This document shows positions 19,768 to 28,240 of a stretch of 64,000 nucleotides of DNA, in pieces (the stretch's first letter is position 1; each line of letters opens with the position of its first letter). Origin of the DNA: Fervidibacter canadensis (GTDB taxonomy: Bacteria > Armatimonadota > Fervidibacteria > Fervidibacterales > Fervidibacteraceae). Location of the stretch: the NCBI GenBank assembly GCA_041446545.1, contig JBGOEJ010000010.1, forward strand, positions 1 through 64,000, written 5' to 3'. The notes under the pieces are model-generated. The model did no database searches. It was not told the origin of the DNA and saw nothing but the letters and a program-made list of their open reading frames with translations. Both the position numbers and the translations under genes were made by a program.

Positions 19768-20976
19768 CTACGATGACGGCTCCTTTGGCTCTTGCGGGGA
19801 AGGCTCGGCAGTGCCCAATTGGGGGAACAGGTCGCCGACGGTGATAGAGGGTGCCGCCTGTCGTGCCATGTAATCTTGCAACTCTTTGCGCTCTTGCTCC
19901 TGAGCGACTTGGCGGATGCTGAGCAAGATGCGTCGCTGTTGGGGATTGACCTGCAGGACTTTTGCCGTCACCTCTTGCCCGACAGTCAACACCTCTTCGG
20001 CTTTCACATTCCGACGGGGAGCGACTTCACTGTTGGGAATGACGCCTTCAATCCCCGTCGGCAAGCGCACGAACGCCCCAAAGGGCACAAGGCGTGTCAC
20101 GACCCCTTTGACCGTGCTTCCGACAGGGTAGTCTTGCTCCGCTGTCCGCCAAGGGTCAGGGAGCAACGGTTTGAGGCTGAGGGAAATGCGCGGACCGTTG
20201 GGGTCAAAACCGATGACGACAACTTGCAGACGCTGCCCTTCTTTCACGACTTCCGAGGGATGGCTCACCCTCGTCCAACCCATCTCGCTGACATGCAAGA
20301 GCCCATCCACGCCGCCCAAGTCCACGAAAGCGCCGAAATCGGTGATGCGCCGAACGACCCCTTCCACGATGGCGCCTTCCTGCAATTTCGCCAGCGTTTC
20401 TTCTCGCCGCCGCCTTCGGTCTTCCTCTAAGGCGACTTTGTTGGAGCAAAGGACGCGCCGACGGTCACGGTCAATCTCAACGATTTTCACCTTGATGGTT
20501 CGCCCGATGAAATCTTCCAAGCGCCAGCCGGGCGGGATGGCGACTTGCGAGGCAGGCACAAAGCCATCCACGCCCAAATCCACCAGCAACCCGCCTTTGA
20601 TGCGGTCTTTGACCAGCGCTTGCAAGATTTCGCCATTCTCAAAGGCTTCTTGAACCCGCTTCCAAGCCCGTTCGTAATCGGCACGGCGCTTGGACAAAAG
20701 CACCATCCCTTCCGTCTCTTCCTCGCGGGATTCTGGGCGCAAGACGAAGACTTCCACCATTTCGCCGACTTTCGCTTCCTCCAAGTGGTTGCCGCCCCAC
20801 TCAATGGCAGGGATGAAACCCTCTGCCTTGCCGCCGATGTCCACCAAAACGCCATCTTGCCGAACCTGAACGATGTGCCCTGTCAAGATGTCACCGACCC
20901 GCACCGACGGCAACGCCCTTAACGCTTCCAACAACTCGTCTTGCCCTTCCTTCGGGGTGACTGTCGGTTCGTTCAT
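19768..20976 (-). CDS. rpsA: 30S ribosomal protein S1 (four S1 domains)
   Basis: 402 aa. The ATG is preceded by AAGGGGGA at 8 nt. Four S1 RNA-binding repeats are visible: about 22-95 (VGDILTGHIVQVRQDGVLVDIGGKAEGFIP), 110-180 (ALVKDRIKGGLLVDLGVDGFVPASQ), 195-265 (GAIVEGVVRRITDFGAFVDLGGVDGLLHVSEM) and 285-353 (VGSTVKGVVTRLVPFGAFVRLPTGIEGVIP). Four-domain S1 proteins are usual outside Proteobacteria, where six are found. The protein binds mRNA at the small subunit during initiation. The C-terminal tail is Pro/Glu-rich. Operon neighbours are polA and coaE. Confidence 0.93.
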   Translation of the reverse strand: MNEPTVTPKEGQDELLEALRALPSVRVGDILTGHIVQVRQDGVLVDIGGKAEGFIPAIEWGGNHLEEAKVGEMVEVFVLRPESREEETEGMVLLSKRRADYERAWKRVQEAFENGEILQALVKDRIKGGLLVDLGVDGFVPASQVAIPPGWRLEDFIGRTIKVKIVEIDRDRRRVLCSNKVALEEDRRRRREETLAKLQEGAIVEGVVRRITDFGAFVDLGGVDGLLHVSEMGWTRVSHPSEVVKEGQRLQVVVIGFDPNGPRISLSLKPLLPDPWRTAEQDYPVGSTVKGVVTRLVPFGAFVRLPTGIEGVIPNSEVAPRRNVKAEEVLTVGQEVTAKVLQVNPQQRRILLSIRQVAQEQERKELQDYMARQAAPSITVGDLFPQLGTAEPSPQEPKEPSS

Positions 20977-20991
20977 CGCGTCTGTCCCCCT

Positions 20992-21186
20992 TCATCGGTG
21001 TTCTCTTCGCCGAGCCTCCATCGCAAAGCAGAAAAAGTGTAGCAGATTGCGGAAGCGGTAAGCGCCCCGACCGCCTTCCTCGTCTGGGACGATGACACCC
21101 AAATCTTGCATCCTCCGCAAAAAATTGTCAAACGCTCTTGAGGCGTTCGGAAAGCCATGCCTTGAAAGCACCGCTGAAGTTGTCAC
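20992..21186 (-). CDS. Small hypothetical protein between polA and rpsA
   Basis: 64 aa, GTG start with AGGTGA 9 nt upstream, ending 15 bp before rpsA. The product is basic and helical-looking; its middle reads FDNFLRRMQDLGVIV and then EEGGRGAYRFRNLLHFF. I do not recognise a family; the last part resembles the tail of a winged-helix domain. Its ribosome site and start lie inside a short dispersed hairpin repeat, so it could instead be a remnant. Same strand and tight spacing favour co-transcription with polA and rpsA. Confidence 0.45.
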   Translation of the reverse strand: MTTSAVLSRHGFPNASRAFDNFLRRMQDLGVIVPDEEGGRGAYRFRNLLHFFCFAMEARRREHR

Positions 21187-21205
21187 GGCTAATAGTCACC
21201 TACAA
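21179..21205. repeat. Divergent relative of the dispersed hairpin repeat
   Basis: On the minus strand the core CTATTAGCCGTGA compares with CTATCAGCCACGA in the two exact copies (three transitions). It lies just downstream of polA and contains the start region of the 64-aa ORF. Confidence 0.4.
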
Positions 21206-21211
21206 GCGAAC

Positions 21212-23914
21212 CTACAAAATCCGCTCCATTTCTGCCCAGTTGTCGCCGACTTTCACTTCCACGACGAGTGGGACGCGCAAGGGAAAAACTGTCTCCATCC
21301 GTTGCTTGACCAACTTCGCCACCACCATCACTTGCCGCTCGGCGACTTCCAACACTAATTCGTCGTGGACTTGCATCGTCATTTTAGCATCCAAACCCCG
21401 TTCTTTAAGGGCGCGCCAAATTGCCACCATCGCCGCTTTAATCAAGTCGGCACTGGTGCCTTGCACAGGCGTGTTGATGGCTGCCCTTCGGGCAGCCTCT
21501 TGAAGTCTCGGGTCATCGCTGGCGATATCGGGCAAAAAACGACGGCGGTTCATTAGCGTCCGAACAAACTTGTGTTGGCGGGCGAAGGCAACAGTTCGTT
21601 GGATGTAATCTTTCACCTTCGGGAAGCGCTCAAAGTAGCGACGGATGATCTCTTGCGCCTCTTCGGGCGTGATGTTCAGTTGTTGTGCCAAGCCTTGGGG
21701 GCTGATGCCGTAGACGATCCCAAAGTTGAGGACCTTTGCTTTCCGCCGCATCTCTTCGGTGACCGCTTCTGGGACAACTCCGAAGACGCTCGCCGCCGTT
21801 TGCGTGTGGATGTCTTCACCTCGGGCGAAGGCGTCGCACAACCCTTCGTCGCCCGAAAGGTGGGCGAGGATACGCAACTCAATCTGCGAATAATCGGCAC
21901 TCAGCAAGCGATAACCTTTGGGAGCGATGAAGGCGCGCCGAACCTTTTTGCCCCATTCGCCACGAACGGGGATGTTTTGAAGGTTGGGTTCGGATGATGC
22001 CAGTCGCCCCGTTGCTGTCCCCGTCTGGTCGTAAGTTGTATGGACGCGCCCTTGCTCGTCGGCTGCCGTCAGCAGCCCTTCCACGAAAGTGCTCCGCAAT
22101 TTTTCCAGTTCTCGGAACTGCAAAACGAGGCGGGCAATCTCATGCTCTTTGGCGAGGGCTTCCAAGATGGGCGCTGCCGTTGACAGTCGCCCACCCGCCA
22201 TCCGCTTGGGCATCGGTAATTGCAAGCGGCGAAAGAGCACTTCCGCCAGTTGCTGGGGCGAGCGGAGGTTAAAGCGAACCCCTGCCAACCGATAAATTTG
22301 CTCCTCCAACTGCTTCGCCATCCGCTGCATCTCTTCACCCAGTTGCCGAAGATAACCGACATCCACCAAAACGCCGTGCCGTTCCATGTCCGCTAAGACG
22401 AAAATTAAGGGCATCTCAATGCGTTCCCACAACTCCCACATCCCTGCCTCCCGCACCTCGTTGACCAGCAAGGGCGTCAGTTCGGCGACAGTTAACGCTT
22501 CTTCGCAAGCGTCGGTCAGTGCTGTCTCATCGCCTTCCCAAGTGATGTGAAACTTTGTCGGCAACCTTCGTTCCATCGCCATCAGTTTCCACTCGTAATC
22601 GCCCTGACTGGGGTTGAGCAGGTAAGCGAGGAGTTGGGCATCTTCAAAGCCGTGTGGTGACATACCGCACCGCTCAATGGCGGTCGTTCCGAGGGCTTTC
22701 AAGAGGTATTTCCAGTTGTAGGCGGCTTTAATCAAGGTGGCATCCGTCAAGAGGGTTAGCAGCCATTGCCGTCCATCAGGTGAAGTCTGCCCGTGAAGGT
22801 TCGTCGCCGCTTTTTCGCCGGCAAAAAGCGAGGTCGTCTGAGGAGTTTCGGAAGAAGGAGCAAAAGGAAGGTAAGCGACGGCGCCTTTCCATGCCAACGC
22901 CACGCCTTTCGGTTGACGCTCCGCCCCGTCCAAAGCGAGGGCGACGCGCCCTTGTTGCTTAACGGCGTTCAATACCTTTGCCCATGCCGCCTCATCTCGG
23001 ACGACCATCCCTTTGACGGAGGCTTCCTCCGCCAGCAATTCTGTCAAGCCCAACTCCTCCAGCAAGGTGCGCATCTCCAACCGCATCAAAAGTTCAGCGA
23101 CTTCGGGGGAACGCCAGCGCCAACGGTGCACCGACAATTCATCCAAGTTCAGGTCAATCGGGGCATCTCTTTTGAGGGTCGCCAAGGCTTTACATTGGCG
23201 GGCTTGGTCGGCGAAGCGGAGCAAATTTTCCCGCACCTGCGGCTTGGGAATTTGGGCGGCATTTTCCAAAACGCCTTCCAAACTCCCAAAGGCTTGCAAC
23301 AACTCCCTTGCCGTCTTCTCACCGATCCCTGGGACGCCCGGCAAGTTGTCGGAATTATCGCCCGCCAAGCCCTTCCAATCGGGGATGCGTTCGGGCGGGA
23401 CGCCAAACTCTTGCCGAACCCGCTCAGCATCGTAGCGCTCCATCTCGCTGATGCCCCGTTTGGGCATCAGGGCGACGACGCCATCGCCGACCAATTGAAG
23501 GGCATCCATGTCGGTGGTGACCAAGACGACTTGAACACCCATCGGGCGCGCTTGCGTGACGGCTGTCGCCATCAAATCATCGGCTTCATAACCGTCCAGT
23601 TCCCAAAAAGCGATGCCGACAGTTTTCAGGATTTGTCGCAGCAAACCCACCTGCGGTCGGAAGGCGTCGGGGGCTTTGGCGCGCTGGGCTTTGTAGTCGG
23701 CAAATTGCTGATGGCGGAAGGTGGGGGTCGGGGCATCAAAGGCGATGACGAGGTAATCAGGTCGTTCTTCCCGCCACAACTTCAGCAGCATCCGCAGAAA
23801 ACCGTAAACGGCATTCGTCGGCGTCCCGTCACGGGTGGACAGAGGCGGGACGGCAAAGAAGGCACGATAGAGCAAACTTTGCCCATCAATGATGACCAAC
23901 TTAGGTGCCGCCAT
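21212..23914 (-). CDS. polA: DNA polymerase I (inactive proofreading domain)
   Basis: 900 aa. N-terminal 5' nuclease domain (residues 1-290: IDGQSLLYRAFFA, IAFDAP, GYEADDLMAT, PGVPGIGEKTARELL). The middle domain should be the 3'-5' exonuclease, but its DxE motif reads ALDGAE and the second motif reads AAYNWKYLLKAL, so proofreading residues are lost, as in Taq-type enzymes. Polymerase domain: motif A DYSQIELR (about 673), O-helix RRKAKVLNFGIVYG (about 722-735), motif C QVHDELVLEV (about 850). It functions in Okazaki fragment processing and repair synthesis. It lies 42 bp after the Yip1 gene in the same run. Confidence 0.96.
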   Translation of the reverse strand: MAAPKLVIIDGQSLLYRAFFAVPPLSTRDGTPTNAVYGFLRMLLKLWREERPDYLVIAFDAPTPTFRHQQFADYKAQRAKAPDAFRPQVGLLRQILKTVGIAFWELDGYEADDLMATAVTQARPMGVQVVLVTTDMDALQLVGDGVVALMPKRGISEMERYDAERVRQEFGVPPERIPDWKGLAGDNSDNLPGVPGIGEKTARELLQAFGSLEGVLENAAQIPKPQVRENLLRFADQARQCKALATLKRDAPIDLNLDELSVHRWRWRSPEVAELLMRLEMRTLLEELGLTELLAEEASVKGMVVRDEAAWAKVLNAVKQQGRVALALDGAERQPKGVALAWKGAVAYLPFAPSSETPQTTSLFAGEKAATNLHGQTSPDGRQWLLTLLTDATLIKAAYNWKYLLKALGTTAIERCGMSPHGFEDAQLLAYLLNPSQGDYEWKLMAMERRLPTKFHITWEGDETALTDACEEALTVAELTPLLVNEVREAGMWELWERIEMPLIFVLADMERHGVLVDVGYLRQLGEEMQRMAKQLEEQIYRLAGVRFNLRSPQQLAEVLFRRLQLPMPKRMAGGRLSTAAPILEALAKEHEIARLVLQFRELEKLRSTFVEGLLTAADEQGRVHTTYDQTGTATGRLASSEPNLQNIPVRGEWGKKVRRAFIAPKGYRLLSADYSQIELRILAHLSGDEGLCDAFARGEDIHTQTAASVFGVVPEAVTEEMRRKAKVLNFGIVYGISPQGLAQQLNITPEEAQEIIRRYFERFPKVKDYIQRTVAFARQHKFVRTLMNRRRFLPDIASDDPRLQEAARRAAINTPVQGTSADLIKAAMVAIWRALKERGLDAKMTMQVHDELVLEVAERQVMVVAKLVKQRMETVFPLRVPLVVEVKVGDNWAEMERIL

Positions 23915-23956
23915 GCCCCTTGCGTCCTCTCTTTTTCGCTCAGGAGCGATGGACCT

Positions 23957-24724
23957 TCACACCATCACTTTTTGCACGACGACATAAATCAACCATGCCA
24001 AAGGCGGAATAACGACGGACGGAAGCAGCAGCGTCAAAAGGGCTTGACCAAAGGTGAAGCGGTAAGTCTCCCGAATGGCGACCACTGTCAGCAAAATCCA
24101 CCAACCATGAACACCGATGGCGAAGACGAACCAAAGGTGGCTGACGAAGCCTTCGTTCAAATCAGGTTGAGCGAAGGCGACAGCAAGCAGGGCAACGGGC
24201 AAAACCAATAGCAACGGCGAGCAAGCGATGGCGGTCGTCGCAAGCAAACTCAGTCCCCTCGGCGGTCCACCCAACAATTCAGCGACCAAGTTGAGGACGG
24301 CTGCTTTGAGGAACCAGATAACAGGCGGCACAAGGAAGGCGTAAAGGATGACCCAACCCCATGACGGCAGGTTTTTGACGAGCAAAGAAAGGACAACTCC
24401 TTCATGCTCGGCGGCGTAGCGAGTGCCGATGGCAAGGCTCAAGCCCTGAAGGAGAGTCAGCCAGACACCGGCAAAGATGGGTTTTTCATCGGCAGCCCGT
24501 TGTAAGGTCGGGATGGGACGGAAAAGGGCAGCAAAACCCCAGCGCCACGCCTCTATGAAAGAACGCCAAAAAGTCGTCCTTCGCCATTCCTGCCATCCGG
24601 CAATGACTTTCGTCGTCGTTTCGTTCACACCCTTCCAAAGCGTCGCCAACCGTTGCGTCACCGTTTCGTCACCTGCCCCTTGATTTGCAAGCCGTTCAAG
24701 TTTCTCAGCCGAGAGCAACTTCAC
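23957..24724 (-). CDS. Yip1-domain integral membrane protein
   Basis: 255 aa from a GTG at 24724 that overlaps the sppA stop as GTGA (coupled translation); a TTG at 24748 is an alternative. A basic, soluble N-terminus (about 1-75) is followed by about five hydrophobic segments: IFAGVWLTLLQGLSL, SWGWVILYAFLVPPVIWFL, LLATTAIACSPLLLVLPVALL, LWFVFAIGVHGWWILLTVVAI, LLTLLLPSVVIPPLAWLIYV. This pattern and RETYRFTFGQALL fit the Yip1 family, whose bacterial members have no settled function. Its position between sppA and polA gives no further hint. Confidence 0.65.
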   Translation of the reverse strand: MKLLSAEKLERLANQGAGDETVTQRLATLWKGVNETTTKVIAGWQEWRRTTFWRSFIEAWRWGFAALFRPIPTLQRAADEKPIFAGVWLTLLQGLSLAIGTRYAAEHEGVVLSLLVKNLPSWGWVILYAFLVPPVIWFLKAAVLNLVAELLGGPPRGLSLLATTAIACSPLLLVLPVALLAVAFAQPDLNEGFVSHLWFVFAIGVHGWWILLTVVAIRETYRFTFGQALLTLLLPSVVIPPLAWLIYVVVQKVMV

Positions 24725-25683
24725 CGCAAGTTTGCCATGCCTTGCCAAAGCAAGGCGGAAACGCCGATGCCCAATCGCCCGTCCATGTGCAGCAACAATG
24801 GTTCAGTGACTAAGGCTTTGGGAAAGGGCAAGGGCGCAGCGGCGCCGAAGAGACGGTCAAACAGGGAGCGGCGTTCTTTAAGGGTGACGATGGGGGCGCT
24901 GGCGGGCAAATTGGCTTGACGACGGGCAAATTGGAGGGCATCGTCCAGTGTCCCCAGTTCGTCCACCAAACCGACCCTCAACGCCATCCGCCCTGTCAGG
25001 ACGCGCCCGTCCGCAACCGCCTGCACTTTGGCGACAGGCAATCGTCGCCCTTTGGCGACATCGGCGATGAATTGCTCATAGACATCGTTGAGCAATTGTT
25101 GGAGTAACTCCCGCTCTTGCGGTGCCATGGGTCGGAAAAGAGAGCCCACATCTTTGAAGCGCCCTGCCTTCAAAGTTTCCGCCCGAATCCCCAGTTGCGC
25201 CAGCAATTTCTCCATGTTGATGGATTGCCAAATCACGCCGATGCTCCCTGTGAGCGTAGACGGGAGGGCGTAAATCTTGTCGGCAGCCGCAGCGACATAG
25301 TAGCCCCCCGACGCCGCCACATCGCCCATCGCCGCGATGACGGGACGACCCGTGCGATTTTTGAACCGTTGGATGGCTTGAAAGATTTCCTGCGCCGCTG
25401 CAGCGCTCCCGCCAGGGCTGTCTACATAGACGACGAGGGCACGAATAGAAGGGTTCTCGGCGGCTCGGCGCAACAGACGACTGATGGTGCGCGAACCCGT
25501 CACATCCATCGTCAAGGCGCTTTCGCTTTCGCCACTCAACAAAAGCCCTTCAACAGGCAAGACAGCAACTTTCGGGAGAGCCAAATCCCGAAGGGCAAAT
25601 GCGAACACGAAGAATGCCATCAGCACCATCACAAGGGTGAAACAGCCCAAGCATCCAAAAACGACCCGCCGTCGGGCATTCAT
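24721..25683 (-). CDS. sppA: Signal peptide peptidase, S49 family
   Basis: 320 aa, short SppA form with a single N-terminal membrane anchor (about 9-31). SppA degrades leader peptides left in the membrane after signal peptidase cleavage. The catalytic serine is in DVAASGGYYVA (about residue 125) and the general-base lysine in KAGRFKD (about 177), the Ser/Lys dyad of the S49 family. DSPGGSAAAAQEIFQAI is the family core. It lies downstream of the polysaccharide operon and upstream of the Yip1 gene, all minus strand. lspA, also in this window, supplies signal peptides in the same pathway. Confidence 0.92.
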   Translation of the reverse strand: MNARRRVVFGCLGCFTLVMVLMAFFVFAFALRDLALPKVAVLPVEGLLLSGESESALTMDVTGSRTISRLLRRAAENPSIRALVVYVDSPGGSAAAAQEIFQAIQRFKNRTGRPVIAAMGDVAASGGYYVAAAADKIYALPSTLTGSIGVIWQSINMEKLLAQLGIRAETLKAGRFKDVGSLFRPMAPQERELLQQLLNDVYEQFIADVAKGRRLPVAKVQAVADGRVLTGRMALRVGLVDELGTLDDALQFARRQANLPASAPIVTLKERRSLFDRLFGAAAPLPFPKALVTEPLLLHMDGRLGIGVSALLWQGMANLR

Positions 25684-25753
25684 CCCTCATCACCCGTCCC
25701 AAAGTTTTGCACGCCCTTTTGCCCGTAGCGGGTTTTCTGAGGCATTAGATGGG

Positions 25754-26266
25754 CTACCGTAAAGGTCGGACCATGCTGGCATCTATGGTGGCGGAGACGG
25801 CTTGCCCCAACAATTCAATGCCGACGACCAAACGGTGGTGTTTGCCAACCTCCAACAAATAGCCGACCGCCCCTTTCAAAGGTCCAGCGACAACTTCCAC
25901 CTTGTCGCCGACTTTCAGGAAGGGATGCCCTTCCACTTCTCCCTCGGTGCCTTGAAGGGTAATGCGGACGGAGCGAATTTCCTCTTCAGGAATAGGACAC
26001 GGACGACTCATTCCGACGAAATCCAAAACTCCCCGCGTCTTTTTGATGGTGCGCCATTCGGCAGGCGTTAGACGACAGTGGACAAACAGATAGCGAGGGA
26101 AAGCAGGCTTCCAGACCAATCTCCCACTCCGCCGATCCCAGCCCTTCATCAAAGGCAAAAAGACCTCAAAGCCCTGCGCTTGCAGGGCAGAAGCGACCAA
26201 CCGCTCAAAGTTGACATGGGTGTAAATGGCATACCAAGCGTTGCCGTTGAAAGAAATCAACTCCAA
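25754..26266 (-). CDS. NusG-family specialised transcription elongation factor (UpxY/RfaH-like paralogue)
   Basis: 170 aa. TTG start with AGAGGTGA 6 nt upstream. NGN domain at about 8-105 (WYAIYTHVNFERLVASALQAQGFEVFLP, FPRYLFVHC, DFVGMSRPCPIPEEEI). C-terminal KOW domain at about 118-170 (FLKVGDKVEVVAGPLKGAVGYLLEV). Specialised NusG paralogues of the RfaH/UpxY type accompany RNA polymerase through long polysaccharide operons. Its place directly after the SLBB exporter (25 bp) and UDP-sugar dehydrogenase supports that role rather than housekeeping NusG, which normally lies beside secE and rplK. Confidence 0.85.
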   Translation of the reverse strand: MELISFNGNAWYAIYTHVNFERLVASALQAQGFEVFLPLMKGWDRRSGRLVWKPAFPRYLFVHCRLTPAEWRTIKKTRGVLDFVGMSRPCPIPEEEIRSVRITLQGTEGEVEGHPFLKVGDKVEVVAGPLKGAVGYLLEVGKHHRLVVGIELLGQAVSATIDASMVRPLR

Positions 26267-26291
26267 ACGCCATCACCTCTTTGCACTGCCT

Positions 26292-28199
26292 TCAACGGCG
26301 GGAGAGGTAATAAATTGCTGTTGCCAAACTGGTAGCGAATCCGGCGACACTCCCGAAGGTAGATAGCCAGTTAGATCGGCGTCGTAGCGGGATGTAAAGG
26401 ACATCGCCGGCTTGAATGGGAGGGGACTGGCGGATGTCTCCTTCCTTGATTGCCTTGTTGAGGTCTAATTTCATGACGATAGGCTTTCCCTCCACCAACC
26501 GCACGAGAACGGCATCGTCCAAACGAGCATCTTGAAGAGGACCGCCGGCAGAACTCAAAAGGGTGACGGCTGTATCCCCCGATTGCACTCGCACCGACCC
26601 AGGTCGGGCAACCCCTCCAAAAACATAGGCTTTGGCTCGCTCTGGGACGATGAGGACATCCCCAGGCTTGATGTCCTCCATGGGGAACGCTGTCCCTTTG
26701 GTGGGTGTTGCCAAGTTAAAGGCTGTCTCCAAATTCAGCACCCTTGTTTCGCCCCCGCGAACGAGCCGAACGGCGCTCAAATCCGCTTCCTCCACGCTCC
26801 GCACGCCGCCAGCAGCGCTGATCGCATCCACGACGGTCATGCGAGGTTGAAAGTCCAATGCCCCAGGTCGCTGGACTGCTCCCACGACCCAAATCTTGCG
26901 GGCTGCCGGCAACATCAAAACATCACCGTCTTGCAATTCCACATCATTGTCCAACTTGGCTTCCCAGAAGAGTTGGAACAGGTCAAGGGAGCGGCTCTCG
27001 CCTTTGCGAACCAAGACAGCATTGGTGAGGTCTACTGTCGGCTGAAATCCTTCCGCCTTAGCGATCAAGTCGGTAATCCGTGAACCGGCAGGCAACTCAT
27101 AACTGCCCGGCTTTTGAACAGGTCCGATGATGGTCACCCGAATCAGCATTGGCTCAACGACGATAATGTCTCCCGATTGCAACTCCATCCCCAACTCCTG
27201 CACGGGCGTTGCGGAGTTCCATTGCACTTGGGCGATTTCTTTGTTCTCCCGTAGGAGGCGAATGCGTAACGGGCGAGCGGGGTCTGCTGCCACACCCGCC
27301 ATAGAGAGTGCCCCTAATACCGTCACCCGCCCGATTAAGTTAACGACACCTGGGCGCTGCACCCCTGCGCCCACAACGACGACATTGGCGACTTCCTTCA
27401 CCGCCGCCAAAACTGTGTCGCCATCTTGCAAGGTGATAGGCACTGCCGTCCCTTCGCTCAACTTCAACCAAGGCACGCTCAAGATTTCCATGCCATTGCG
27501 GTAGACCTTGATGACAGCACTGGGCTCTTTGACACCGCCCGCCCGCGCCACGACATCTAACAGGGTCGTTTGAGGGGGGACAGAATGGTAGCCAGGCAGA
27601 TTGACAGCGCCCCCGATGCTTACCCGCACGAACGCAGGAGGCACCCAGACCAAATCGCCTGGTTGAAGGGTAGAACCGTTAAGACGAAAACCGTCGGCTT
27701 GAAAGTTTTTCAGGTTGACCGTCAAAACTCGTCCGTCTTTCTGGAAGATGCGAACCCGCTCTAAATCCGCCTCCTCTGCAAAGCCACCCGCCAAAGCGAT
27801 GGCATCTATGACCGTTGCACTGCCTCCCGTCGGCAAGGCGTAAGCCCCAGGCATCTTCACAGCCCCTAACACATAAATTCGCCGAAACATTGGAGGCAAT
27901 TGTTTAAGGGCAACGACAACTTTCGGGTCACGCAGGAACCGCCGCAACGATTGGGTCAAGCGTTGCGTCAGTTCGTCCAAAGTCAACCCTGCCGCCATCA
28001 CGGTGCCGATAAGGGGCAAGCGAATCGTCCCGTCAGGACCGATCAGTTGGTCGCCAGAGAGGAGAGGTTCGCCCAAAACGGTGATGTTGAGGTGGTCGCC
28101 GGGGTTAAGCCGATAAGTTTCTACCGCCTCTGGGGTTTGCCCTACCCCCCACACCCAAAGGCTACTGACTATCAACATCACCAAAAGAAGCCGTCGCAT
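26292..28199 (-). CDS. Polysaccharide export protein with six SLBB domains (Wza-like)
   Basis: 635 aa. ATG with GAGGTGA 6 nt upstream; signal peptide about 1-21. The poly-export domain (about 28-105, YRLNPGDHLNITVLGEP, GPDGTIRLPLIG) is followed by six SLBB repeats recognised by V.GAV..PG and DAI..AGG: about 112, 195, 275, 350, 425, 515. Most Wza-type proteins have two or three, so this is an extended form. A C-terminal hydrophobic segment (about 610-630) may be the membrane anchor. Such proteins form the outer-membrane or periplasmic channel for capsule or exopolysaccharide. No co-polymerase (Wzc) or Wzx/Wzy gene is present nearby. Confidence 0.92.
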   Translation of the reverse strand: MRRLLLVMLIVSSLWVWGVGQTPEAVETYRLNPGDHLNITVLGEPLLSGDQLIGPDGTIRLPLIGTVMAAGLTLDELTQRLTQSLRRFLRDPKVVVALKQLPPMFRRIYVLGAVKMPGAYALPTGGSATVIDAIALAGGFAEEADLERVRIFQKDGRVLTVNLKNFQADGFRLNGSTLQPGDLVWVPPAFVRVSIGGAVNLPGYHSVPPQTTLLDVVARAGGVKEPSAVIKVYRNGMEILSVPWLKLSEGTAVPITLQDGDTVLAAVKEVANVVVVGAGVQRPGVVNLIGRVTVLGALSMAGVAADPARPLRIRLLRENKEIAQVQWNSATPVQELGMELQSGDIIVVEPMLIRVTIIGPVQKPGSYELPAGSRITDLIAKAEGFQPTVDLTNAVLVRKGESRSLDLFQLFWEAKLDNDVELQDGDVLMLPAARKIWVVGAVQRPGALDFQPRMTVVDAISAAGGVRSVEEADLSAVRLVRGGETRVLNLETAFNLATPTKGTAFPMEDIKPGDVLIVPERAKAYVFGGVARPGSVRVQSGDTAVTLLSSAGGPLQDARLDDAVLVRLVEGKPIVMKLDLNKAIKEGDIRQSPPIQAGDVLYIPLRRRSNWLSTFGSVAGFATSLATAIYYLSRR

Positions 28200-28240
28200 A
28201 TCTCTTCACCTCGCCTGAATGACTTGCCCTTTTCTCAACC

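Noticed and set aside
22793..24211. 472-codon plus-strand open frame antisense to polA and the Yip1 gene
   Set aside because: Shadow of polA: no ribosome site, low-complexity Gln/Arg composition, and polA motifs on the other strand are unambiguous.
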